From Burkholderiaceae bacterium (GTDB taxonomy: Bacteria > Pseudomonadota > Gammaproteobacteria > Burkholderiales > Burkholderiaceae_C): DNA of 64,000 nt. The stretch is taken from contig JAEUOU010000024.1 of assembly GCA_016790575.1 (NCBI GenBank), positions 30,026-94,025 on the forward strand, read 5' to 3'. Below the pieces are notes generated by a model. That model was not told the DNA's origin. It did not search any database and worked only from the letters and a program-made list of their open reading frames with translations. Within the stretch, counting starts at the first letter, position 1; each line of letters starts with the position of its first letter. Positions 35,817-42,944 of this stretch are shown one piece after another. Made by a program: the position numbers and the translations under genes.

Positions 35817-36625
35817 CTGCGCGCTTCGGTCTTGCCGGGCGGTGTCCGCAAGGCGGCGTAAGCCCGGCGCAGGCGGCCGCGCAGCAGCCGAAAATGGCCC
35901 AGGTCATGCGCCCAGCGCGCGGCCGACTGCTCGCGGTAGTGGGCCAGAAACTCGGAGACGTCGTTATAGACGCCGTGGTCGAACAGCGGCATGCCCCCGG
36001 CATGGTCCAGCGCCAGCGCGACATAGGCGTCCTCGCGCAGGTCACATTGCACCTGGCCGTTGCGGTGGATGCCAAAGCCCCGTGACCAGCCATGCGCCAT
36101 CAAAGCCCGGCGGGCGGCCGCCAGCATGGGCGGATCGTAGATATGGGTGTCGGTGCGCACCCAGCGACCGTCGACCCACAGCTCCACCAGCGGATGGAAA
36201 AACGGGCGGTGCGTCTGAACCAGCCCCCGCAGAATGTCGCCCGGCACCGAGACGACCCGCATCCGCGCGGGAATGCCGGCCACCCGCAGCATGGCAATCA
36301 GCAGGGTGCTTTTCTCAAACCAGGCGGCGCGATGCGCGTCCAGAACCCGGCGCGCGCTGCGCAGGCCGTATCGCGGTGCAAGCTCGAACGGAATGGCCCG
36401 CACAAACGCCAGCAGGGCCATCGCCGCGGACCGCGCGCCAGGGTGATGCTGCACCAGCGAGTGCACCCGCAGGCGCAGCCGGGTGTCGTCCAGATCCAGA
36501 AGATGGGTGGTTCCCAGCCAATGCGCCGGTGCCGATTCCACCGCCAGCCAAGGCGACGCCGCCTTGCCGGGCCCGATGGCCCGCCGGGATCTCCGGGCGG
36601 AAGCGGCAACTTGCATGGGGAGCAT
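35798..36625 (-). CDS. Transglutaminase-like protein with altered active site
   Basis: The 275-residue protein has a transglutaminase-core region (residues about 85-160). The sequence AAWFEKSTLLIAMLRVAGIP followed by AR aligns with the family pattern (C-x-x-K-A-x-L-L...GIPAR), but the catalytic Cys position holds Trp. The downstream His and Asp (FFHPLVELWVDGRWVRTDTH) are kept. A cysteine-less core implies a non-catalytic or re-purposed fold. The gene stands alone between an SDR and a MarR regulator. Confidence 0.68.
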   Translation of the reverse strand: MLPMQVAASARRSRRAIGPGKAASPWLAVESAPAHWLGTTHLLDLDDTRLRLRVHSLVQHHPGARSAAMALLAFVRAIPFELAPRYGLRSARRVLDAHRAAWFEKSTLLIAMLRVAGIPARMRVVSVPGDILRGLVQTHRPFFHPLVELWVDGRWVRTDTHIYDPPMLAAARRALMAHGWSRGFGIHRNGQVQCDLREDAYVALALDHAGGMPLFDHGVYNDVSEFLAHYREQSAARWAHDLGHFRLLRGRLRRAYAALRTPPGKTEARSQTGTV

Positions 36626-36667
36626 GGTCCTCCCGCCACCCGCGCTCTGTCAAGGCGGCCGAAAGTG

Positions 36668-37177
36668 CTATTTTTCGCCGCGGCGAGCCGCCTCAGTCGT
36701 TCCATCGGGGGGCAGCCTTGCGCCCTTGGCCTCGGCTACTTCAGCCTCCGGGGCCAGCAAGGCCATCGACTCATCCAGCAGCGCATGCAATTGCACCACC
36801 CGGGCCGGCCCCAACTGTGCGTTCAGGGCCAGCTGCGCCACCCGCCAGTGCCGCTGCGCCTCCACCCGTTTGGCCTGGCCAGCGTCCGTGGCCACGACCC
36901 GCCGGCTGCGGGCGTCATCGCCCGGCAGCAGGGCCACCCAGCCGGCGGCCAGCAGCGGCTGCAGGTTGCGCGACAGGGTCGACGGCGTCAGCGCCAGTGC
37001 AGCCGCCAGGTCCACGGGGCGGATCGGACCCAGCTTGACCACGTGCGACAGCAGTGAGTACTGCGTGCCCTTCAGCCCGGTCTTGCCGACCTCCGCGTCA
37101 TAGTGCTGCGCCACGCGGCGCATCAGCTGGCGCAGCTTCAGGTTGGTGCAACCCTGCGGTTTGACGGCGTTTTCCAT
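36668..37177 (-). CDS. MarR family transcriptional regulator
   Basis: The 169-residue winged-helix protein begins MENAVKPQGCTNLKLRQLMR. The DNA-binding part reads LTPSTLSRNLQPLLAAGWVA with the wing GDDARSRRVVATDAG. It is divergent from a thioesterase gene across a 55-base gap that carries a palindrome, so it probably represses that gene and itself. The ligand is unknown, plausibly an aromatic acid or its CoA ester given the thioesterase. Confidence 0.88.
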   Translation of the reverse strand: MENAVKPQGCTNLKLRQLMRRVAQHYDAEVGKTGLKGTQYSLLSHVVKLGPIRPVDLAAALALTPSTLSRNLQPLLAAGWVALLPGDDARSRRVVATDAGQAKRVEAQRHWRVAQLALNAQLGPARVVQLHALLDESMALLAPEAEVAEAKGARLPPDGTTEAARRGEK

Positions 37178-37186
37178 TTCGTTTAG

Positions 37187-37196
37187 TGTATATACA
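37187..37196. promoter_or_regulatory. Palindromic operator candidate between MarR and thioesterase genes
   Basis: TGTATATACA is a perfect 10-base palindrome ten bases upstream of the marR-type start and 36 bases upstream of the thioesterase start. Its position, in an AT-rich gap within GC-rich surroundings, fits a MarR-family operator overlapping both promoters. Confidence 0.5.
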
Positions 37197-37232
37197 ATTG
37201 TTGCAGATGCAAGTATTTTCGAAAGGACTACC

Positions 37233-37802
37233 GTGAGCCATACCCCCCACAACCACCTCGACACCTGGCTGGCCGAGGAGGCATCCATCCGTGAACGCCT
37301 GCGCAACGGGGCGGGTCCGGGGGTAGCCAGTCCGGAGCAGATCAGCGGCAAGTCCGGGCTGCAGGTGATGCAGGCCATGCTCGCGGGCCAGATCCCCTAC
37401 CCCACCATCGGCGCCACGCTGGACTTTCTGCTGGTGCATGCCGAAAAAGGGCAGGCCATCTTCCAGGGCACTCCCGGCGCGGCGCACCTGAATCCCATGG
37501 GGACCGTGCATGGCGGCTGGTTTGCCACGCTGCTCGATTCGGCCCTGGGCTGCGCCGTGCACACGATGATGCCGGCCGGCCGCGCCTACACCACGGCCGA
37601 GCTGAGCGTGAACATCGTGCGTGCGCTGCTGCCCAAGGTTCAGCGGGTACGGGCCGAAGGCCGCGTGATCCATTGCGGGCGCCAGCTGGCCACGGCCGAC
37701 GCCCGCCTGGTGGGGCCGGACGGCACGCTCTACGCCCATGCCACCACCACCTGCCTGGTGTTTGACCTGCGCCACCCGCCCGCCCACGGCGCCACCGCAT
37801 AA
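37233..37802 (+). CDS. PaaI-type acyl-CoA thioesterase
   Basis: The 189-residue hotdog protein starts at GTG (GAAAGGA lies eight bases upstream). The conserved active-site segment is HLNPMGTVHGGWFATLLDSA, with the PaaI-type N-x-x-G-x-x-H-G-G, followed by AYTTAELSVNIVR. It would hydrolyse aryl- or short acyl-CoA esters in the cytosol. It is divergent from the MarR regulator and 36 bases upstream of gloA. Confidence 0.85.
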   Translation: MSHTPHNHLDTWLAEEASIRERLRNGAGPGVASPEQISGKSGLQVMQAMLAGQIPYPTIGATLDFLLVHAEKGQAIFQGTPGAAHLNPMGTVHGGWFATLLDSALGCAVHTMMPAGRAYTTAELSVNIVRALLPKVQRVRAEGRVIHCGRQLATADARLVGPDGTLYAHATTTCLVFDLRHPPAHGATA

Positions 37803-37838
37803 TCGGCGCCCTTCCCGCTCGACCCCAAGGACACCCCC

Positions 37839-38288
37839 ATGCGATTTCTCCACACCATGCTGCGCGTGGGCAACCTGCAGCGCTCCATCGACTTCTACAC
37901 CCAGGTGCTGGGCATGACGCTGCTGCGCACCTCCGAGAACCCGGAATACAAATATTCGCTGGCGTTCCTGGGTTTTGACGGTGGCAACCCCGGCCAGGCC
38001 GAGATCGAGCTGACCTGGAACTGGGGCGTCGAGCAGTACGAACTGGGCACCGCCTACGGCCACATCGCCCTCGGCGTGCCCGACGCCTATGCCGCCGTGG
38101 AGACCATCCGCGCCGCCGGCGGCAACATCACCCGCGAAGCCGGCCCGGTGAAAGGCGGCACCACCGTCATCGCCTTCGTCACCGACCCGGACGGGTACAA
38201 GATCGAATTAATACAAACAAAATCAATAACTTACGAAGATGGACGCCACACAGCCGCCAAAAATACCGATCCCCTGCGCAGCGCGTAG
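37839..38288 (+). CDS. gloA: Lactoylglutathione lyase (glyoxalase I)
   Basis: The 149-residue protein has metal ligands and fold typical of the Ni-type bacterial Glo[11 protein letters not shown] (His5), EIELTWNWG (Glu), YGHIALGV (His) and YKIELIQ (Glu). It converts the methylglyoxal-glutathione hemithioacetal to S-lactoylglutathione. The family core ends at about residue 126, and a further 23 residues of unlike sequence ([20 protein letters not shown]...) follow from an AT-rich stretch. An intrinsic terminator lies 13 bases past the stop. The next gene belongs to a region of different composition. Confidence 0.93.
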   Translation: MRFLHTMLRVGNLQRSIDFYTQVLGMTLLRTSENPEYKYSLAFLGFDGGNPGQAEIELTWNWGVEQYELGTAYGHIALGVPDAYAAVETIRAAGGNITREAGPVKGGTTVIAFVTDPDGYKIELIQTKSITYEDGRHTAAKNTDPLRSA

Positions 38289-38301
38289 CAGATAGGCAAC
38301 A

Positions 38302-38329
38302 GAAGCCCGTAAAAACGGGCTTCTTTTTT
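38302..38329 (+). terminator. Rho-independent terminator after gloA
   Basis: A perfect 9-base stem GAAGCCCGT/ACGGGCTTC with an AAAA loop is followed by six T. It ends the gloA transcript and marks the last recognised backbone feature before the island. Confidence 0.9.
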
Positions 38330-38330
38330 C

Positions 38331-38638
38331 TCCGGTGATGGCATACCCCGCTCCCCTCCCGGCAGGGAATTGCCACGCAGTACGCGGTACCGACCACAAG
38401 TTCAAGGTTGCGTCTTGCCTGCCGTCGGCAACGGTCTGAACGATTGCTGTGGCATCGACGGTCAAGCGACTGCCGGCTCACCGTGTGATCGCCACACATT
38501 CGAAACCGGCCGCTATTCGACCTGTGGCGGCGGGTTGGCACCGAGTGACCGGAAATGCCAAGTGAAGAGGCAGGCGCAACCCTGACCGAGCCCAGTGCCG
38601 CAGCTTCCAAAAAATGGCTGCCCACTTGGCAGATGAGC
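38331..38638. other. Gene-free stretch at the left edge of the island
   Basis: No gene, ribosome site or convincing motif was recognised in these 308 bases. The open frames on both strands are short and give no family-like sequence. Composition begins to drop toward that of the island. It may hold an element end or remnants of earlier insertions, but no att-like direct repeat was found within the window. Confidence 0.4.
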
Positions 38639-39091
38639 CTACTCCACAGCCTCGTCAAATGACGCGGGGAAATGATGCAAAGGATGCGGGCTGAGATCCA
38701 GCGCCGCGTAGTCGAGCGCTTTGATCCTGCCTGCCTTGTCCTTGCCAAAATTACTTGGCTTCTTGTCATTCACGAACTGCGGCGTCTTTTGCCCCGCCAA
38801 GTCCTGCAAGGTGATGGGGCCAAGTCTCTCCATGACCAAGAACCTGCCTGACCAGCTCCAGCTGTACACCTCAGCAAAGAAGGACTTGTCGGTGGTGGTT
38901 ATGTAGGTGACGATCTCTGCCCAGTTTGCGAAGTTCGACTGGCGGGTCAGCACTTTGAGCACCTTGTCCGGATGGCCGGGAATCTCGAACACGTCGCGCG
39001 TCGTGCCTCTCGCGATCCGCAAGGGGCATTGAAGCCAGAATTCTTCGAAAACCGAGTCAGGGGCGTTGGTCGGAGGAATGGCGATGGTCAT
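38639..39091 (-). CDS. Small protein-kinase-like protein
   Basis: The 150-residue protein contains a compressed kinase-like pattern. A nucleotide-loop-like GTTRDVFEIPG is followed by V-L-K-V-L (candidate Lys). Then come FLVMERLGPITL (hinge-like), NDKKPSNFGKD resembling the catalytic-loop D-x-K-P-x-N, and RIKALDYAALDL resembling the D-F-G region. At this length it lacks most of the C-lobe. It lies 19 bases downstream of the 39111-39887 gene and is probably co-transcribed. The kinase assignment is a motif inference. Confidence 0.5.
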   Translation of the reverse strand: MTIAIPPTNAPDSVFEEFWLQCPLRIARGTTRDVFEIPGHPDKVLKVLTRQSNFANWAEIVTYITTTDKSFFAEVYSWSWSGRFLVMERLGPITLQDLAGQKTPQFVNDKKPSNFGKDKAGRIKALDYAALDLSPHPLHHFPASFDEAVE

Positions 39092-39110
39092 CTGCCAATT
39101 GTGCTGACGT

Positions 39111-39887
39111 TTAGAGAACTCTTCTGGGCGGCTTCCCGGGCTGATGCTCCGTGACAATGGCGCTCATGCTGAGGGTCGGCCTGCCCGCTTGGCAAGGTGG
39201 CGAGTTCGTATCGTGGCCTGGCAACAGCATAGCGATGTCCCTATAGGCTGCGTCGATGAGTCGGTGCAAGGCGCTAAATGTCATGGAGAGGTCGCGAAAC
39301 CGCATGCCTTCGTCGTCATCGGCCACAGTGACATAGATCGGACCTTCTCCAGTTTGCCCGGCGGCGACCTGGACGTGCATGTGCTCTTGTTGGTTGCGCA
39401 AGCGTTTCAGCGTCGTTCTTTCCGCCTCTAGCACCATGACACGGCCACCCGACATCGCCCCCTTTTTTTCCAGCTCATTGATGCACACGACGACCTTGTC
39501 GAGCGAAGTGATGCAGTCCTCCATGGCGAGCGCGAAATCCAGAATGGGCAGCAGCCGTCCTTTCATCATCTCGGCCGTAGACCGCTCGCCCTCGGCGATC
39601 TGAGCCAGGATCAAGTCCCGTGCCTCGTTGTAATGTCGAGCCGCCTTCAACAGGCAATGAACAAGCCAGGATCGCCACCTGCTCGCCTCGGCAGAGATTT
39701 TCGGCTCCAGCAAGAACATGCCCACCAGCAAGGCGTGCGTTCGCAGGCCCTCGATGTTCTGATTCAGCGGCTCCATGCCACAGCGCTTTGGAATTGCCAT
39801 AGGGGTAGCGGAAGGGTATCGCCAAAGTCTGGCTCTGGGCTCACAGCTCCCAGTGAGCTCCAATGCTAGCCGTTCAATGCGGTCCAT
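39111..39887 (-). CDS. Hypothetical helical protein upstream of kinase-like gene
   Basis: This protein of up to 258 residues is mostly helical and soluble, with a conserved-looking core (MEPLNQNIEGLRTHALLVGM...ARHYNEARDLILAQIAEGER...LEAERTTLKRLRNQQEHMHV). No family was recognised. The start may be 39887 or an internal ATG at 39800 or 39776. It sits between an XRE-like regulator and the kinase-like gene on the same strand, and composition is clearly lower in GC than the backbone. Confidence 0.5.
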   Translation of the reverse strand: MDRIERLALELTGSCEPRARLWRYPSATPMAIPKRCGMEPLNQNIEGLRTHALLVGMFLLEPKISAEASRWRSWLVHCLLKAARHYNEARDLILAQIAEGERSTAEMMKGRLLPILDFALAMEDCITSLDKVVVCINELEKKGAMSGGRVMVLEAERTTLKRLRNQQEHMHVQVAAGQTGEGPIYVTVADDDEGMRFRDLSMTFSALHRLIDAAYRDIAMLLPGHDTNSPPCQAGRPTLSMSAIVTEHQPGKPPRRVL

Positions 39888-39932
39888 AAATCCAGCCGAC
39901 GGCCTCCGCTGCCACCCACTCCGGCAGCGAGA

Positions 39933-40274
39933 CTAGCGCCGGTCCTCTTCGAACGCGTGCGAAGCCAAGTCGCAAAGCGCCGAAACCAGAGCAGTCTTGC
40001 GGCCCGGCTTGCCGAGAAACGGCGCGCCGACACCCGTCAGCACCCAATGCAAGTTGGGCACCGCGACCCCCTGCACATCAATCGCTCCCAACTTCGCCAG
40101 TGTCTCGCTGTCTAGAAACGTCATTCCCGCGCGGACACGGCTGAGAGTGGACGCGTTGGCATGCCCCAGGGCGTGGCTAATCGCCGTTTCCGTACCTTCA
40201 AGGAAAGACAACAGCACCGAGACCCGCGTGCATTGCTCGCGCAGCAGCTTCTGGTTGCGCTTTCGCCGTGTCAT
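39933..40274 (-). CDS. HTH-type regulator-like protein
   Basis: The 113-residue basic protein (MTRRKRNQKLLREQC...) has a helix-turn-helix-like stretch (ISHALGHANASTLSRVRAGM) followed by SETLAKLGAIDVQGV and PNLHWVLTGVGAPFLG, as in phage-type repressors. It is divergent from the NADAR gene over a 56-base gap holding an inverted repeat, so it probably regulates both directions. Confidence 0.6.
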   Translation of the reverse strand: MTRRKRNQKLLREQCTRVSVLLSFLEGTETAISHALGHANASTLSRVRAGMTFLDSETLAKLGAIDVQGVAVPNLHWVLTGVGAPFLGKPGRKTALVSALCDLASHAFEEDRR

Positions 40275-40282
40275 TCTTTGAC

Positions 40283-40305
40283 ATTATCATGATTTAACTG
40301 ATAAT
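40283..40305. promoter_or_regulatory. Inverted-repeat operator candidate
   Basis: ATTATCA and TGATAAT form a perfect 7-base inverted repeat with a 9-base spacer in the AT-rich gap between the regulator and NADAR starts. It fits a site for the divergent HTH protein. Confidence 0.5.
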
Positions 40306-40330
40306 ATCAAGATCACCATCGGAGGTTTTC

Positions 40331-40849
40331 ATGGATGAAATCCACTTCTATCGATCCAGTGACAAGACCTATGGCTGCTTTAGCAACCTCTATCGGCGAC
40401 CAGTGGAATTTGAGGGTGTCGTGTACCAAACCTCGGAGCACGCGTACCAAGCCGGCAAGGCACGCAAGCCAGAAGTGAGGGACTGGGTGTTATCAGCGCC
40501 AAGCCCGGCGCTGGTTGCCATGGCTGCCCACGGCCTCTACTGGTGGGACATCCGCTCCGACTGGTCGAAGATCAAGTTCGACCGCATGCGCCAAGTACTG
40601 CGGGCGAAATTCACTCAGCACGAGGACCTGTGCAAGATTCTTCTTGCCACTGGCGATAAGCGACTGGTGGAGAGCGCGACGGTAGACAATGCCGTCAATC
40701 GACTCTGGGGTGAAGTAAAGGGTCAGGGCAAGAACATGCTGGGCCAGATGCTAATGGAACTCCGAACCCAGTTGCGGCAGGAGAAACTGGCCGCAAGCGC
40801 GCTCAAGCCGCGCGCTCGGCGCTCGTCACGCGAGCGCCTGGCAGCATAA
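40331..40849 (+). CDS. NADAR family protein (YbiA-like)
   Basis: The 172-residue protein has the NADAR pattern: FYRSSDKTYGCFSNLYRRPV at the start, VVYQTSEHAYQAGKA (catalytic Glu region), WDIRSDWSKIKFDRMRQVLR and LWGEVKGQGKNMLGQMLMEL. NADAR proteins cleave N-glycosidic bonds and can remove ADP-ribose from nucleic acids or intermediates. Several occur in phage-defence or ADP-ribosylation conflict loci. A GGAGG lies six bases upstream. It is convergent with the PfkB kinase gene, overlapping it by 24 bases. Confidence 0.85.
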   Translation: MDEIHFYRSSDKTYGCFSNLYRRPVEFEGVVYQTSEHAYQAGKARKPEVRDWVLSAPSPALVAMAAHGLYWWDIRSDWSKIKFDRMRQVLRAKFTQHEDLCKILLATGDKRLVESATVDNAVNRLWGEVKGQGKNMLGQMLMELRTQLRQEKLAASALKPRARRSSRERLAA

Positions 40850-41899
40850 GTCCCGGTGCCATTCGCAAGACGCGACAGGCATCGCCTCACCACCGAACGC
40901 CGGTTCGTTCAGGCAGTCGATTCGGATGGGGCCAGGCAACTGCTCGCGCAGAATCTGGAATGCATCGGAGAGAGCTACGTCCGCCCGCGCGGCGCGCATC
41001 AGGCCTCGGGCACCGTGATGCCTGCAGCTCAATGCAGCAATGGCTTGAGCGCTGCGAAGCGAATCGAAAATCTCGTTGTAGCTGAGTTCTTGCGGTGAGC
41101 AGCCTTCCGCCACTTGCTGCAACGCATGGATGAACCCAGCGCTACACCAATCACCCGCGCCAGAAGTGTCCGCCACACCATGCACACGCAAGGCCGGCAA
41201 CGTGATCCAATCCGGTGCCAGCGAATGCTTCCGGAAGCGTAGACCTTTCGCACCCATCGTCTGGATCTCTATGAAGCCTGAATCTAAAAGTTCGGACAGA
41301 GACCCTGGAATGCGATCCGCAGAATACTTCACGACGTGTGCCGCGCGCAGCGCCCTCGCGAACAGGCCCGCGTCAGCACCGACCGAAGAGGGCTCGAAGA
41401 ACACGGTGGCGCCACCGTCTCGCGCCACTTCAGCCATCTCAACGGCGCCACGCGTCACCCGATCAAAGAAGAAGACGTTGGTTGACGAAACATCATCCAA
41501 CGCCGCCTGAAAGCCAGTATCGACCAGCTCGCGGGTGAAGCGTCGCGCCTTGCCGCAGGAGGGGCACTCAAAGCCATAGCGCGGAGGGCTGGAGGGCTGA
41601 GTCGCGAACTGGAAGATGAGAGGGGTTTCGAGCGTGGACTCGGCACCCATGTGCCGCACGTCGACGCCCAGCTCACGGAACTCGCGCAGAACCGAAATGC
41701 CGATCCGATCAGTTCCCACACGCACCACCGGCATGCTATGCCAGCCCAAGAAGGCCAGGATAGACAGGACGTTACCCGTGGTCCCACCGACGCCGCGGTA
41801 GATCACACGCGAGGCTTGATCGAGGGTGACATCCAACGTGACAAAGCCCGCTCCCGAAATGCTCGGGCGCGTGGTCTTTGTCTCAGCCGTGGTCCACAT
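40826..41899 (-). CDS. PfkB family carbohydrate/nucleoside kinase with CxxC insert
   Basis: The roughly 357-residue ribokinase-type kinase has an N-terminal GxG region (RGVGGTTGNVLSILAFLGWH) and the C-terminal catalytic motif GVADTSGAGDWCSAGF containing the base Asp. An unusual insertion after the lid strands (GFECPSCGKARRF) carries a CxxC pair. It is the last gene of the five-gene cassette and overlaps the preceding gene by 17 bases. The substrate is unknown; a sugar or nucleoside made by the upstream enzymes is an inference. Confidence 0.82.
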   Translation of the reverse strand: MWTTAETKTTRPSISGAGFVTLDVTLDQASRVIYRGVGGTTGNVLSILAFLGWHSMPVVRVGTDRIGISVLREFRELGVDVRHMGAESTLETPLIFQFATQPSSPPRYGFECPSCGKARRFTRELVDTGFQAALDDVSSTNVFFFDRVTRGAVEMAEVARDGGATVFFEPSSVGADAGLFARALRAAHVVKYSADRIPGSLSELLDSGFIEIQTMGAKGLRFRKHSLAPDWITLPALRVHGVADTSGAGDWCSAGFIHALQQVAEGCSPQELSYNEIFDSLRSAQAIAALSCRHHGARGLMRAARADVALSDAFQILREQLPGPIRIDCLNEPAFGGEAMPVASCEWHRDLCCQALA

Positions 41900-42944
41900 G
41901 TCTGTCCAGTCGAAAATGCCAGCGGTGCATCGGCGTTCCTTGTGTCGGAGCCGGCAGATCACCCTGCAGTTCGTAGCCCACTGTTTCCAAGTAGAACATT
42001 GGGAGGTCGAATTCAAGGGCTGCCAACAGCATACCAATACCCGGCAGTCTACGTCCGATGGGGGACAGAATTGTCAGGGAGGGTAAGCCCGCTCCTTCGA
42101 GTGCCTCCAAACGCGCACGATGAAGCCTGACAATGGACTGATAAACATCCATAGGATCCGACTCATGTGCATGGATCAGACTCAGCGGTGTTTCGCCCCA
42201 CTCCTCAAGCCAGAAGCTTCGCAGTTCGAACAGGAGATCATCCCCGCGGCGTGGATTGGCAGACGGGAAGGGAATGATCGGACACACCTCTTCCGGAGTT
42301 CCCAACTCCTTGAACAGCACCTGCATGCTTGGCCCGTGGTTCTCCGCGAGTTGCACGACCCACAGTCGTAGCGCCTTCGCATAGTCATCGATCTCGACGG
42401 TGCCGTGGAAGCCGTGCATCCAATCAGCGCGATCACTCGAGACGGACCGGATAGTTCCAAGCGGCCCTGCGCTATCGGCGATGAGAAGGTGAATGCGGGC
42501 GCCACTCTGAGCAGACCACTCCTGCAATTGCTTCGTGACCGGAAAGCAGGTTCCACGCGACATGCCTGTCGCATCCACGATGACGTTGGTATAGGGCTTG
42601 GCCTGAAGCCACTGAGAAACCTGTGCACAGGCATTGCGTCCGGCCACCGTGGCGCCGTCGTCGGCGATGATGGAAACCTGTGCGACCTGCATGGCCTCGC
42701 CCAGGATTTGCTCCAACTCCGCCTGACGCGCATGAGCCATGGCGTCGACCACCTCAGGAACGCTCGGCCGCCGCTCCACCATGAAGCGGTAGTCGACATT
42801 GCCACCACAACGCAGCAGCTTGGGAAAGTACAGGACGTCAGGACCGAAACCGATGTTGCCGATGAACAGGGTGGGACCGGCGGACGGGAAGTAGTGCTCG
42901 ATGAACTCGGCCACATCGACGCCTGAGAGGAAACAGGGCTCCAT
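41883..42944 (-). CDS. Unknown Rossmann-like protein of the five-gene cassette
   Basis: This is a 353-residue soluble protein. Alternating hydrophobic strands and loops (AGPTLFIGNIGFGPDVLYFP, NVIVDATGMSRGTCFPVTKQ, ARIHLLIADSAG, LPSLTILSPIGRRLPGIGM) suggest a Rossmann-like alpha/beta fold, with G-N-I-G-F-G-P and D-A-T-G-M-S-R-G as candidate ligand loops. No family was recognised. It is coupled to the ATPase gene by a TGATG overlap and to the kinase gene by a 17-base overlap. Confidence 0.6.
   Translation of the reverse strand: MEPCFLSGVDVAEFIEHYFPSAGPTLFIGNIGFGPDVLYFPKLLRCGGNVDYRFMVERRPSVPEVVDAMAHARQAELEQILGEAMQVAQVSIIADDGATVAGRNACAQVSQWLQAKPYTNVIVDATGMSRGTCFPVTKQLQEWSAQSGARIHLLIADSAGPLGTIRSVSSDRADWMHGFHGTVEIDDYAKALRLWVVQLAENHGPSMQVLFKELGTPEEVCPIIPFPSANPRRGDDLLFELRSFWLEEWGETPLSLIHAHESDPMDVYQSIVRLHRARLEALEGAGLPSLTILSPIGRRLPGIGMLLAALEFDLPMFYLETVGYELQGDLPAPTQGTPMHRWHFRLDRHVDHG

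Noticed and set aside
36660..36680. Possible eighth copy of the dispersed repeat (AAGTGCTATTTTTCG)
   Set aside because: Only a short AT-rich block matches and the CGCTGGGTAT core is missing.
38370..38585. 71-codon plus-strand frame in the gene-free stretch after gloA
   Set aside because: No ribosome site, no recognisable motif, and composition like the surrounding non-coding DNA.
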